From contig NZ_JONW01000010.1 of NCBI RefSeq assembly GCF_000712075.1, positions 248,092 through 312,091 of the forward strand: DNA of 64,000 bases, read 5' to 3'. This DNA is from Caulobacter sp. UNC358MFTsu5.1. Lineage in GTDB: Bacteria; Pseudomonadota; Alphaproteobacteria; Caulobacterales; Caulobacteraceae. How positions within the stretch are numbered: the first letter of the stretch is position 1; every line of letters starts with the position of its first letter. The notes under the pieces are model-generated. The model made no database searches, had not been told where the DNA came from, and was given only the letters and a program-made list of their open reading frames with translations. Position numbers and translations under genes: made by a program. Below, piece by piece: positions 1 to 9,093 of the stretch.

Positions 1-702
1 ACCTCGCGCGGCGTCGGCGGCTCGGTCCACGCCACCTATGTGAACGTGCCCGACTACGAGCTGCGTTCGGCGGGGGTGACCCTGGGCCTGTTCGACCGGG
101 TGGAGCTGTCGCTGGCCCGCCAGGACTTCGACACCGGGGCCACCGGCGCCAAGCTGGGGCTGGGGCAGGGCTTCACCTTCAAGCAGACCGTCGCGGGCGT
201 GAAGGTCCGGCTGATCGGCGACGCGGTCTACGACCAGGACACCTGGCTGCCCCAGGTGGCGGTGGGCGCCCAGTTCAAGCAGAACGACCAGCCGGCCATC
301 GTCCGCGCCGTCGGCGCCCAGGACGACACCGGGATCGACTACTACGCGGCGGCGACCAAGGTGCTGCTGGACCGGAGCCTGGTCGTCAGCGGCGCAGTGC
401 GCCTGACCAAGGCCAACCAGACCGGCCTGCTGGGTTTCGGCGGCGACAAGCACGACCGCTACGGCGCGCAGTTCGAGGGCTCGGCCGGCTGGCTGGTCTC
501 CAAGCGCCTGCTGGTCGGGGCCGAGTATCGGACCAAGCCCGACAACCTGGGCTTCGCCAAGGAGGACGACTGGGCCGACGTCTTCGTGGCCTACGCCTTC
601 AGCAAGACCCTGTCGGTGACGGCGGCCTATGCAGACCTGGGCGACATCGCCACCTTCAGGAACCAGCGGGGGCTCTACGTCTCGCTGCAGGCCGGCTTCT
701 AG
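1..702 (+). CDS. DUF3034-family outer-membrane-like protein (5' partial)
   Basis: The reading frame is open from the first base, so the true start lies upstream of the window; a GTG at 40 is internal. The 233 visible residues alternate short polar and aromatic strands with Gly-rich turns and end in a terminal Phe, as in outer-membrane beta-barrels. The overall pattern resembles the DUF3034 family, whose function is unknown. The stop is followed after 14 bases by an exported truncated haemoglobin, so the two are probably one transcription unit. The family call rests on recognition of the sequence style and could be replaced by another small barrel family. Confidence 0.6.
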   Translation, partial: TSRGVGGSVHATYVNVPDYELRSAGVTLGLFDRVELSLARQDFDTGATGAKLGLGQGFTFKQTVAGVKVRLIGDAVYDQDTWLPQVAVGAQFKQNDQPAIVRAVGAQDDTGIDYYAAATKVLLDRSLVVSGAVRLTKANQTGLLGFGGDKHDRYGAQFEGSAGWLVSKRLLVGAEYRTKPDNLGFAKEDDWADVFVAYAFSKTLSVTAAYADLGDIATFRNQRGLYVSLQAGF

Positions 703-716
703 GGAAAGACACGAGC

Positions 717-1232
717 ATGCGCCTCATCCTGGCCGCCACGGCCCTTTCCCTGACCTTCGCGGGCGTCGCCTTCGCCCAGCAGCCCGTTCCGCCCGGCGAG
801 CAGCCGGTCGAGCCCTACGTCCAGTCCAACGCCAACGCCGGCGCCACGCCGATGAGGGACAAGGCCGTGCTGGAGGCCTTCCACGGCAAGGAAGGGATCG
901 CGCGGATCACCAGCGATCTCGTCGACCGCAACATCGCCGACCCGCGCATCAAGGACATCTTCGCCACGGCTGACGTCGTGCGGCTGAAGCGGACCCTATC
1001 GGAGCAGTTCTGCTACATCCTGGCCGGCCCGGCCTCGGACGGCGGCTGCGACTATACCGGCAAGGACATGAGCGCCACCCACCAGTACCAGGGGATCACG
1101 CCGCGCGACTTCAACATCCTGGTCGAGAACCTGCAGAAGGCGATGGACAAGGAAGGCGTGCCCTTCGCCGCCCAGAACAAGCTGCTGGCCAAGCTGGCGC
1201 CGATGAGCCGCCAGGTGATCGAGCGGCGCTGA
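717..1232 (+). CDS. Exported group 1 truncated haemoglobin
   Basis: 171 residues: a signal peptide (about residues 1-20, ending AFAQQ), a short Pro-rich linker, then a 2-on-2 globin domain from about residue 45. The proximal-His region is visible as SATHQYQGIT followed by the F-helix-like PRDFNILVENL. At helix B the usual Phe-Tyr pair appears as Leu-Val (TSDLVDRNIADPR), so the distal Tyr that normally stabilises bound O2 or NO seems absent. Group 1 truncated haemoglobins bind O2/NO with haem; an exported form would act in the periplasm. It follows the DUF3034 gene after 14 bases and its stop abuts the convergent hflC stop. Confidence 0.8.
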   Translation: MRLILAATALSLTFAGVAFAQQPVPPGEQPVEPYVQSNANAGATPMRDKAVLEAFHGKEGIARITSDLVDRNIADPRIKDIFATADVVRLKRTLSEQFCYILAGPASDGGCDYTGKDMSATHQYQGITPRDFNILVENLQKAMDKEGVPFAAQNKLLAKLAPMSRQVIERR

Positions 1233-2081
1233 TCAGCCCGCCGGGCCCTTCTCGAAGTACTTGAAGAACGCGCTGTCGGGCGAGAGCACCAGGGTGGTGT
1301 CGCCCTGGCCCAGCGACTTCTCGTACGCCTGCATCGACCGGTAGAAGGCGGCGAAGCCCGGATCGCGGCCGAAGCTCTCGGCGAACAGCTGGGCGCGCTG
1401 GGCGTCCGCGTCGCCGCGGATCTTCTCGGCTTCCTCGTAGGCGGTGGCGACGATCTCGCGGCGCTTCTGCTCGCCGATGGCCCGAAGCTCGGCGGCCTCC
1501 TGCTTGCGGGCCGTCTGCATGCGCTCGAACACCGCCTGTTCGTTGGTGGGCGGCAGGTCTGCGCGCTTGATCCGCACGTCGATGATCTGGACGCCCAGGT
1601 TCGAGGCGGCCACCTGGCGGGCGACGCGGGCGCGGATGGCGGCCATCACCTGGGCGCGCTTGCCGGCGATCACCTCTTCCGAGGTCGAACGGCCGATTTC
1701 CTCGCGCAGGGCGGCGTTGACGATGCGGTCCAGGCGGTCGGCGGCGACCGTTTCCTGGCCCAGGGCGCGGTAGAACTGGCGCGGGTCGGTGATGCGGTAG
1801 CGGACGAAGGCGTCGACCACCAGGCGCTCCTGGTCGGCGGCGGTGACTTCCTCCGGCTGGGCGTTCTTCATCTCGATGTTGCGCTTGTCGAACCGGATGA
1901 CGGTGTCGAACGGGCTTTTCACGTGGAGGCCGGGCTCGCGCACGGTGCGGACCGGATCGCCCAGGCGGACGATCAGGGCCTGCTGGCGCTGGTCCACCTT
2001 GAACAGGGTGAAGTTGGCCAGGATCAGCAGGAACAGGGCGCCGACGCCGGTGGCCAGGACGGGCGGGTTGAGGCGGTTCAT
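1233..2081 (-). CDS. hflC: HflC, membrane protease modulator
   Basis: 282 residues: one N-terminal membrane helix (about residues 8-27) followed by an SPFH/band-7 domain (VDQRQQALIVRLGDP...) and a long charged helical region (KRREIVATAYEEAEKIRGDADAQ). With HflK it forms a membrane-anchored complex that surrounds and modulates the FtsH protease. The ATG at 2081 overlaps the hflK stop (ATGA), which fixes the start and implies translational coupling; upstream sequence in this frame is only hflK read out of frame. Confidence 0.95.
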   Translation of the reverse strand: MNRLNPPVLATGVGALFLLILANFTLFKVDQRQQALIVRLGDPVRTVREPGLHVKSPFDTVIRFDKRNIEMKNAQPEEVTAADQERLVVDAFVRYRITDPRQFYRALGQETVAADRLDRIVNAALREEIGRSTSEEVIAGKRAQVMAAIRARVARQVAASNLGVQIIDVRIKRADLPPTNEQAVFERMQTARKQEAAELRAIGEQKRREIVATAYEEAEKIRGDADAQRAQLFAESFGRDPGFAAFYRSMQAYEKSLGQGDTTLVLSPDSAFFKYFEKGPAG

Positions 2082-3187
2082 CGGACGGTCCCCTCGGCGG
2101 CGGCGGTGCTGGCGGCGACGGAGTTCCTGGGGCGGAACGCGTCGGGCGGCAGGATCACCGGGGCGGTCGCGCCCTTGTTGTCGATGATGACCTTGTTGGA
2201 CCGCTCCAGCACCCGCTGCATGGTCTCGATATAGAGGCGCTCGCGGGTGACGGCGGGGGCCAGCTTGTACTGGGCGTAGACCTGGTTGAAACGGTCGGCG
2301 TCGCCGGCGGCCTCGCGCACGACCTGTTCGCGATAACCCAGCGCCGCCTGCTTGATCTGGGCGGCTTCGCCCCGGGCGTTGTTGGCGGCGGATTCGGCGT
2401 TCTGGGCGGCGCGCTGCACGTCGCGATAGGCTTCCAGCACCGGGCCCGGCGTGGTGGCGGCCTGGATGTTGACGCTCTGGATCGAGACCCCGACGTCGTA
2501 GCGGTCGAGGATGCGCTGCATCAGCGCCTCGGTCTGGTCCTGCACCTGGCCGCGGCCGGTGGTCAGGATCGGGGTGAGGGCGGTGCGGCCGATCACCTCG
2601 CGCATGGCGCTCTCGGCGACGTCCTTGATCACGGTGTCGGGCTCGCGGACGTTGAACGCGTATTTGGGCGCGTCCGAGACCTTCCATTGCACGGTGAAGC
2701 TCAGGTCGACGATGTTCTCGTCGCCGGTTAGCATCAGGCGCTCGTCCGATACCGGCTGGCTGACCGTGCCGCCGATGTCCAGGGTCTGGATCGAGGTGAA
2801 GGGCACCAGCTCGGCGTGCTCGACCGGCCAGGGCAGGTGGTAGCGCAGGCCCGGCTGGGCGGTGCGGCTGTAGGCGCCGAAGGTGGTGACCACCGCCTGC
2901 TCCTTGGGCTGGACCACGTAGCAGCCCGAGATCCCCCACAGCACCGCCAGGCCGGCGGCCGAGGCGAGGATGGCCCGGCCGCGGCTGGGACCGCCGAACG
3001 TCTGGCGCATCCGGTCGGACAGGCGCTCGATCAGGGCGTTGAAGTCGACGGGCGGCGGCGGCTCGCCGGGAGCCCTGGGGCCCCCGCCGCGCGGCTCCTC
3101 GCCTCTGTTGCGATCAGCGTCCTTCTTGCCGTCGTTCGGCGGCGGGGCGCCCCAGGGTCCGGGGCCGGCGTTGTCGTTCCAGGGCAT
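2078..3187 (-). CDS. hflK: HflK, membrane protease modulator
   Basis: 369 residues: a Gly/Pro-rich cytoplasmic N-terminus (PWNDNAGPGPWG, PPPPVDFNALIERLSDRMR), one membrane helix (ILASAAGLAVLWGISGCYVV) and an SPFH domain starting VVQPKEQAVVTTFGAYSRTAQPG. It partners HflC in the FtsH-regulating complex. The ATG at 3187 gives the canonical HflK N-terminus MPWNDN; the longer upstream frame has no family resemblance. It is the first gene of hflK-hflC and lies divergent from mrp with 121 bases between the starts, which must hold both promoters. Confidence 0.95.
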   Translation of the reverse strand: MPWNDNAGPGPWGAPPPNDGKKDADRNRGEEPRGGGPRAPGEPPPPVDFNALIERLSDRMRQTFGGPSRGRAILASAAGLAVLWGISGCYVVQPKEQAVVTTFGAYSRTAQPGLRYHLPWPVEHAELVPFTSIQTLDIGGTVSQPVSDERLMLTGDENIVDLSFTVQWKVSDAPKYAFNVREPDTVIKDVAESAMREVIGRTALTPILTTGRGQVQDQTEALMQRILDRYDVGVSIQSVNIQAATTPGPVLEAYRDVQRAAQNAESAANNARGEAAQIKQAALGYREQVVREAAGDADRFNQVYAQYKLAPAVTRERLYIETMQRVLERSNKVIIDNKGATAPVILPPDAFRPRNSVAASTAAAEGTVR

Positions 3188-3308
3188 GGGCGGTCTGGTC
3201 TTCCCGTCGCGGCGAATGGCGGGCCAATGGTGGGCCAAATGGCGGGGTTGTAAAACGACCCCCGCACGCGGATATGAAAGCCCCTGCAGAACAAGGCAAG
3301 ACAATCCC

Positions 3309-4418
3309 GTGACCCCAGTTTCCCCCGCCACCCTCGATGACGCCCGCGCGGCGCTGGACCGGGTCGTCGATCCGGTCTCCGGCGAAGGCCTGGTCGCGGC
3401 CGGTCTCGTGCAGGGGCTGGTCGTGCGGAGCGGACGCGCGGGCTTCATGCTGGAGGTCCCGGCGTCGCAGGCGGCGACCTACGCCCCGGTCCGCGAGGCG
3501 GCCGAGAAGGCCCTGGCGGCCCTGCCGGGGATCGACGTCGCCCAGGTGGTCCTGACCGCCCAGGCGGCCGAGGGCGCGACCCGCGTGCGCAAGGGCGCCA
3601 AGGTCTCGGAAGACGGCCAGGCCAAGCTGGTCCCGCCGCCGGAAGCCGAGAAGCCGGCCCATGTGAAGCACGTGATCGCCGTGGCCTCGGGCAAGGGCGG
3701 GGTGGGCAAGTCCACCGTCGCCACCAACCTGGCCTGCGCCTTCGCCGCCCAGGGCCTGCGGGTGGGCCTGCTGGACGCCGACGTCTACGGCCCCTCAGCC
3801 CCGCGCATGATGGGCGTCGACGGCGAGCCCAGCTTCGAGGACGGCAAGCTGCAGCCGCTGGAGGCCCACGGGATCAGGCTGATGTCGATCGGCTTCCTGG
3901 TCGACGAGGGCAAGGCGATGATCTGGCGCGGCCCGATGGCCTCGTCGGCCGTGCGCCAGATGATCCACGACGTGGCCTGGGGCAGCGAGGCCGCGCCGCT
4001 GGACGTGCTCGTGGTCGACCTGCCGCCCGGCACCGGCGACATCCAGCTGACCCTGGTCCAGAAGCTGCGGATCGACGGGGCGGTGCTGGTCACCACCCCG
4101 CAGGAGATCGCCCTGATCGACGCCCGGCGCGCCGCGGCGATGTTCGGCAAGACCGCCACCCCGATCCTAGGCCTGATCGAGAACATGGCCTTCTTCGCCG
4201 ACCCGGCCACCGGCGCCCCGATCCCGATCTTCGGAGCCGGCGGCGGCGTGGCGGAAGCCAAGACCCTGGGCGTGCCGGTCCTGGCCCAGGTGCCGATCGA
4301 GATCGCCGTCCGCGAGGCGAGCGACGCGGGGACGCCCGTGGTGCTGCGCACGCCGGACAGCGCGGCGGCCAAGGCGTTCGCGGGGGCGGCGACGGCTCTC
4401 TGGACCAGCATCCAATAA
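3309..4418 (+). CDS. mrp: Mrp/ApbC iron-sulfur cluster carrier ATPase
   Basis: 369 residues from a GTG start. It has an N-terminal DUF59/MIP18-like domain (about residues 5-80, DDARAALDRVVDPVSGEGLV) and a ParA/MinD-type P-loop domain with deviant Walker A GKGGVGKST (about residues 121-129), a LDADVYGPSAPRMMG loop and VVDLPPGTGD. Such proteins bind and transfer Fe-S clusters to apo-proteins. The usual C-terminal CxxC is not obvious, as in many two-domain alphaproteobacterial forms. The start was placed at the GTG that gives a normal DUF59 N-terminus; a much longer upstream frame overlaps hflK antisense and is not credible. Confidence 0.92.
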   Translation: MTPVSPATLDDARAALDRVVDPVSGEGLVAAGLVQGLVVRSGRAGFMLEVPASQAATYAPVREAAEKALAALPGIDVAQVVLTAQAAEGATRVRKGAKVSEDGQAKLVPPPEAEKPAHVKHVIAVASGKGGVGKSTVATNLACAFAAQGLRVGLLDADVYGPSAPRMMGVDGEPSFEDGKLQPLEAHGIRLMSIGFLVDEGKAMIWRGPMASSAVRQMIHDVAWGSEAAPLDVLVVDLPPGTGDIQLTLVQKLRIDGAVLVTTPQEIALIDARRAAAMFGKTATPILGLIENMAFFADPATGAPIPIFGAGGGVAEAKTLGVPVLAQVPIEIAVREASDAGTPVVLRTPDSAAAKAFAGAATALWTSIQ

Positions 4419-4419
4419 T

Positions 4420-4547
4420 CCGCTCATCCCGGCGAATGCCGGGACCCAGATCCCATAACGGGGTCGGAGGGTTGGAGGGGCTCAGTGTTCCTGGCGTCAG
4501 CCCCAAAGCCATCCCATCTGGGTCCCGGCATTCGCCGGGATGAGCGG
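4420..4547. repeat. Palindromic intergenic element, family A copy 1
   Basis: Perfect 32-base inverted arms at 4420-4451 and 4516-4547 (arm begins CCGCTCATCCCGGCGAATGC) around a 64-base spacer. It lies between the convergent ends of mrp and the fadL-type gene. A second copy with related spacer sequence lies at 18862-18990, so this is a dispersed element and not a chance hairpin. Its RNA would fold strongly from either strand. Confidence 0.9.
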
Positions 4548-4562
4548 AAGTTGGTTTGAAAG

Positions 4563-4593
4563 AAAAAGGCCGCCCGGGTTTCCCCGGACGGCC
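4563..4593 (-). terminator. Rho-independent terminator of the fadL-type gene
   Basis: On the minus strand an 11-bp GC-rich stem (GGCCGTCCGGG / CCCGGGCGGCC, one mismatch) with a GAAA loop is followed by TTTTTCTTTC. It starts 27 bases after the stop codon of the gene at 4620-5930. Confidence 0.85.
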
Positions 4594-4619
4594 TCGTTCC
4601 GTTCAGCTCACGTCGAAGC

Positions 4620-5930
4620 CTAGAAGCTCCAGCGGACGCCCGTCGACAGGACCACCGCCGAGCCGCCGACGTCGCCCTTGAGGTTCAGGGCCGTCGCCGC
4701 CGCGGTGCCGGCGTAGATCGTCTCGGTGCGGTTGATCGTCGTGTCGTCGAAGTTGATGTACGACACGGCCGCGTCCCACGAGATGCTGTCGGTGGCCTTC
4801 CAGGTCGAGCCGATCGCGTACAGCATGCGGTCGCCGTCCGGCACGCGGGCGGTGCGGCCAATGTCCGGCGTCGGGGTCGGGTCGAACTGCACGCCGCCGC
4901 GCAGGGTCAGCTTGTCGTTGACCACGTAGTCCACGCCGACGGCGTAGGTCGTGGTGTCCTTGTAGTTCTGCTCGCTGATCTGGGTGCGGCCGGCGTACTG
5001 GATGACGATCTGGTCGAACTCGCCCCAGCCGATGCGCGAGACCGAGGCGTTCAGCGTGGTCTTGTCGTTGACCTGCCAGCGGGCGCCCAGGTTGGCCATC
5101 CACGGGGTGGTGATGTTGGCGACGCCGTCGGTGCTGACGTTGTTGGGGGCCAGCGGGCCGAGCAGGCCCGAGACGACGACCTTGCCGTCCAGGTCGTGCT
5201 TGATCTTCGAGCGGTACGACGCGCCGATCGTCAGGGTCGGCGTGGCGTGGAACTGGGCGCCCACGTTCCAGCCGTAGTCCCAGTTGCCTTCGCCCTTCAG
5301 CGAGGACGAGCCGTCGGGCAGCAGGGGCGACAGGTTCGGCAGGGCCGAGCTGAGCTCGGCGTCGGTGTACTGGGCCGAAACGCCCACGCCCAGGTCGAGC
5401 ATGTCGTTGACGCGGTAGGCCACCACGCCGTTGACGTCGATGGTCGTCAGGTTCGACTTCAGGGCGTCGTACCGGGTCCAGCTGTTGCTGTTGTAGTCGG
5501 TGGTGAAGTTGTAGGGCGCGGCGACCGACAGGCCCAGGGCCAGCTTGTCGTTGACGCGGAAGGCGCCCGCGAAGTTCGGCACGATGCCGTTGTTGATCGG
5601 ACCGCCGGCGATGCGGTCGCCGCCGACCGGGGTGGTCAGGCCGGCCGGGGGGATCGGACGGGTCAGGGTCGAGCCGCGGTCGTTGACCTGGGAGTCGACC
5701 TGGACGAGGTGCAGGCCGCCGTAGATCTCGTTCTTGTCGAGGCCGGCGATCGAGGCGGGGTTCCACCACAGGCTGGCGGCGCCGCGGTCGGCCACTTCGC
5801 CCGAATAGGCGCGGCCGGCGCCGCGGACGGATTGCTCTTGCAGATAGAACGCCGCGGCCGAGGCCTGCGAAGCGGCCGCCAGGACGGCCAGCGCCACGCC
5901 GGCGGCGAGGGAGGTACGCGAAATAGACAT
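4620..5930 (-). CDS. FadL/OmpP1/TodX-family outer-membrane transporter
   Basis: 436 residues: a signal peptide (about residues 1-26, ending ASAA) and a mature N-terminus FYLQEQSVRGAGRAYSG, the hallmark of the FadL N-terminal hatch, followed by WWNPAS and alternating beta-strands to a terminal Phe (VRWSF). The family moves hydrophobic molecules such as long-chain fatty acids or aromatic hydrocarbons across the outer membrane. The following gene upstream on the same strand is a multifunctional-enzyme-type SDR, compatible with lipid or sterol-like substrates, although the two are separated by 275 bases with their own regulatory sequence. The substrate cannot be told from sequence. Confidence 0.9.
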   Translation of the reverse strand: MSISRTSLAAGVALAVLAAASQASAAAFYLQEQSVRGAGRAYSGEVADRGAASLWWNPASIAGLDKNEIYGGLHLVQVDSQVNDRGSTLTRPIPPAGLTTPVGGDRIAGGPINNGIVPNFAGAFRVNDKLALGLSVAAPYNFTTDYNSNSWTRYDALKSNLTTIDVNGVVAYRVNDMLDLGVGVSAQYTDAELSSALPNLSPLLPDGSSSLKGEGNWDYGWNVGAQFHATPTLTIGASYRSKIKHDLDGKVVVSGLLGPLAPNNVSTDGVANITTPWMANLGARWQVNDKTTLNASVSRIGWGEFDQIVIQYAGRTQISEQNYKDTTTYAVGVDYVVNDKLTLRGGVQFDPTPTPDIGRTARVPDGDRMLYAIGSTWKATDSISWDAAVSYINFDDTTINRTETIYAGTAAATALNLKGDVGGSAVVLSTGVRWSF

Positions 5931-6205
5931 GAGAGACGACCTTCTGGGGAGGAAGCTCCGGCGCCCTTGATGGCGCCGGTTGCCGTCGCTCTAACGCATT
6001 AAGTCAAAAAACGTTGCTTTTTATTCGCAAAGCGGTGAATTTTGTACCTGATGTCAAATAACCAAGATCGGTATTCGATGTCTATATTTCGCCGTTACGT
6101 CAGAAGTGCTTCTCGTTGCCTAAAAACAGCGCGGTTGAGCTGACGTAAGGGAAGTCTACGTCGGCCCAATCCGCGCTGCAATTCAGAATCGTCGGGGTGA
6201 ACGAC
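5931..6205. promoter_or_regulatory. AT-rich regulatory region of the fadL-type gene with inverted repeat
   Basis: The 275-base gap is markedly AT-richer than its surroundings (stretches such as AAGTCAAAAAACGTTGC). It contains a perfect 9-base inverted repeat TTACGTCAG (6095-6103) / CTGACGTAA (6140-6148) with a 36-base spacer, and a GC-rich hairpin near 5957-5979. It must carry the promoter of the fadL-type gene and the 3' end of the SDR transcript. The separated half-sites could be an operator bound by a looping or tetrameric regulator; that is inference. Confidence 0.5.
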
Positions 6206-7114
6206 TTAGCCGCCGGCCAGCTTGCGGAAGAACTTCGCGCCCTGTTCGCCGCCGTTGAAATAGGCCTTCTGGCCGGGCTCGGCGGTGATCTTGTCCCAGT
6301 TGTCGCGGACTTCCTCGGCCGACAGGCCGCCTTCGCCCAGATAGACGCCCTCGGTCTCGTAGATGCGCGACAGGGCGAAGGCCCCGGCGCCGGCGGTCAG
6401 GATCGCGCCGGTCGGGGCGTCTTCCGAGACCAGGTAGACCACGCCGGGGGTCACGTATTCCGGCTTCAGCTTCTCCAGCACTTCCGGCGGCATCAGGCCC
6501 TCGGTCATGCGGGTGGCGGCCACCGGGCTGATGGCGTTGATCTTGACGTTGTTCTTGGCGCCTTCGAGCTTCAGCGTGTTCATCAGGCCCAGCACCGCCA
6601 TCTTGGCCGCGCCGTAGTTGGACTGGCCGAAGTTGCCGTACATGCCCGAGGACGAGGTGGTGACGACGATGCGGCCGTAGTTCTGGGCCTTCATGATGTC
6701 CCAGACCGCCTTGATCGGCTTGAACGTGCCGAAGACGTGGACCTGCAGGACCAGCTCGAAGTCGGCCAGCTCCATCTTGGTCAGGGTCTTGTCGCGCAGG
6801 ATGCCGGCGTTGGCGATCAGGATGTCGATCCGGCCCCACTTGTCCATCGTGGTCTTGACCAGGTCGGCGACGCCGGCGTCGTCGGTCACCGAGGCGCCGT
6901 GGGCGATGGCCTGGCCGCCCAGGGCCTCGATCTCGGCCACGACCGCCTTGGCCGCTTCGGACGAACCGCCCGAGCCGTCGACGCTGCCGCCCAGGTCGTT
7001 GACCACCACCTTGGCCCCGCGCCGCGCCAGCTCCAGCGCATGCTGCCGGCCCAGGCCGCCGCCGGCCCCCGTGACGATCGCCACCTGACCGTCGAACCGG
7101 ATATCGTCCGCCAT
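6206..7114 (-). CDS. SDR-family dehydrogenase, multifunctional-enzyme type-2 like
   Basis: 302 residues with the Rossmann motif TGAGGGLGRQHAL (about residues 15-27), NDLGGS, NAG (about residue 100) and the catalytic pair YGAAK. The sequence (FDGQVAIVTGAGGGLGRQHALELARRGAKVVVNDLGG split over the first 45 residues) and the C-terminal extension match the 3-hydroxyacyl-CoA/17-beta-hydroxysteroid dehydrogenase domain of peroxisomal MFE-2. It probably oxidises a 3-hydroxyacyl-CoA or related hydroxy substrate with NAD+. A GGGAG ribosome-binding site precedes the ATG. The neighbouring fadL-type gene suggests fatty-acid or sterol metabolism. Confidence 0.85.
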   Translation of the reverse strand: MADDIRFDGQVAIVTGAGGGLGRQHALELARRGAKVVVNDLGGSVDGSGGSSEAAKAVVAEIEALGGQAIAHGASVTDDAGVADLVKTTMDKWGRIDILIANAGILRDKTLTKMELADFELVLQVHVFGTFKPIKAVWDIMKAQNYGRIVVTTSSSGMYGNFGQSNYGAAKMAVLGLMNTLKLEGAKNNVKINAISPVAATRMTEGLMPPEVLEKLKPEYVTPGVVYLVSEDAPTGAILTAGAGAFALSRIYETEGVYLGEGGLSAEEVRDNWDKITAEPGQKAYFNGGEQGAKFFRKLAGG

Positions 7115-7188
7115 GCTCGTATCTCCCTCAAACGCGTGTTTGGTTTGGCGCGTTTGTGCGGCGCGGGAGAGGGGGCGTCAAGATGGAG

Positions 7189-7310
7189 CCTCTTCCCCCT
7201 CCGGGGGAGGAGGTCGCGCAGCGACCGGAGGGGGCAAGGGCTAGGTGCAGAGCGGGCGAACACTTGCCCCCTCCGCGCCTGCGGCGCTCCTCCCCCGGAG
7301 GGGGAAGAGG
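7189..7310. repeat. Palindromic intergenic element, family C copy 1
   Basis: Outer arms of 24 bases are perfect (7189-7212 and 7287-7310), with nested 13-base arms (7226-7238 and 7263-7275). The core is a CCCTCCGGGGGAGG hairpin followed by a second hairpin GGTCGCGCAGCGACC and GGAGGGGG. It sits between the SDR start and the end of the export-system operon. Related cores occur at 12793, 13521, 20159 and 29877. Confidence 0.85.
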
Positions 7311-7317
7311 ACCCCGA

Positions 7318-8325
7318 CTAAGCCTTCTTCTTCTTCTCGCCCCCGGCCACCGGCGGCTTGGGCTGGTCGCGCTTCACGCCGGCCTTCTGGCCGGGCTTCA
7401 TGAACTTGACCAGCACGCGCTGGCCCACCAGGACCGGGGCGCCGTCGGCGCTGACCACCACCTCGACGACGCGCTCGTCGCTGCGCTGGCTGGGGTCGTC
7501 CGAGGCCAGCTTGCGGGCCCCGAACACGGCGGCGCGGCGCAGCACCTTGCCGACATAGGTCTTGGTCGGGTCGGCTTCCGGCTGGATCTCGACCTCCTGG
7601 CCGATCGTGACGTTGGGGATGTCGGCCTCGACGATCTCGGCGCGGACGATGCGGGCGGTCTGGGGCTCGAGGTCGAACATCGGGGTGACGTTCAGGGTCG
7701 AGGCGCCCGAGCCCGGATTGGCGTAGCGACGGGCGATGCGGCCGTTGGCCGGGGCGCGGATCACCGTCAGTTCCTGGTTGTAGCGGGCCTGGGCCAGCTG
7801 GGCGGTCGCGACCTGGATCGCGGCCTGCTGGGCCTGGATGTTGGCGTTGGCCGACGAGATCTGGTCCTGGGCGGCGTCCAGGCGCTGGCCGGCCACGAAG
7901 TTGGAGGCCGACAGGTTCTGCAGGCGCTTGTACTCGCGCTGGCCGGTGCGCAGCTGCACCTGGTAGACCGCGATCTGGGCGCGGGCCGAGGCGAGGCTGG
8001 CCGAGGCGGTGTCGGCGGCCAGGCGGGCGTCGTCGTCCTCCTGCTTGGCCAGGGGCTGGCCGGCGACCACGTCCTGGCCTTCCTGCACATAGACCTCGCG
8101 CACGATGCCCTGGCGGCGCGCGGCCACCTGGATGATGCCGCCCTCGACGTCGGCCTTGCCGTTGGCGATGGCCGCGTAGGGGGAGGGCTCCTCCGCCACG
8201 GCGGCGGCCTCGAGCTTCTTCTTCTTCTCGGCCGCCTGGCCCTTCATGAAGAAGAACCCGCCGCCGCCCAGCACGATGAGGGCGATGACGATCCAGAAGG
8301 CGGGACGGCGCAGGAACGCGGGCAT
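7318..8325 (-). CDS. HlyD/MacA-type membrane fusion protein
   Basis: 335 residues: an N-terminal membrane anchor (about residues 9-27), a biotinyl-lipoyl-like half motif, a long coiled coil rich in Ala/Gln (SASLASARAQIAVYQVQL and QAAIQVATAQLAQARYNQ) and beta-barrel segments (VIRAPANGRIARRYANPG). It should span the periplasm and link an inner-membrane ABC exporter to an outer-membrane channel. It is the third gene after permease and ATPase, 18 bases behind the ATPase stop. No TolC-like gene is adjacent. The Lys-rich tail (GGEKKKKA) is unusual. Confidence 0.88.
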   Translation of the reverse strand: MPAFLRRPAFWIVIALIVLGGGGFFFMKGQAAEKKKKLEAAAVAEEPSPYAAIANGKADVEGGIIQVAARRQGIVREVYVQEGQDVVAGQPLAKQEDDDARLAADTASASLASARAQIAVYQVQLRTGQREYKRLQNLSASNFVAGQRLDAAQDQISSANANIQAQQAAIQVATAQLAQARYNQELTVIRAPANGRIARRYANPGSGASTLNVTPMFDLEPQTARIVRAEIVEADIPNVTIGQEVEIQPEADPTKTYVGKVLRRAAVFGARKLASDDPSQRSDERVVEVVVSADGAPVLVGQRVLVKFMKPGQKAGVKRDQPKPPVAGGEKKKKA

Positions 8326-8343
8326 TGAGAGATTCCCCAGAGA

Positions 8344-9089
<746 letters not shown>

Positions 9090-9093
<4 letters not shown>

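Noticed and set aside
1233-2939. A 568-residue reading frame ending in HflC
   Set aside because: The N-terminal half is hflK read in the wrong frame; the real HflC starts at 2081 with the ATGA overlap.
7189-7310. Repeats examined as a possible CRISPR array or insertion sequence
   Set aside because: The element is a single nested palindrome, with no regular repeat-spacer series, no cas genes and no transposase nearby.
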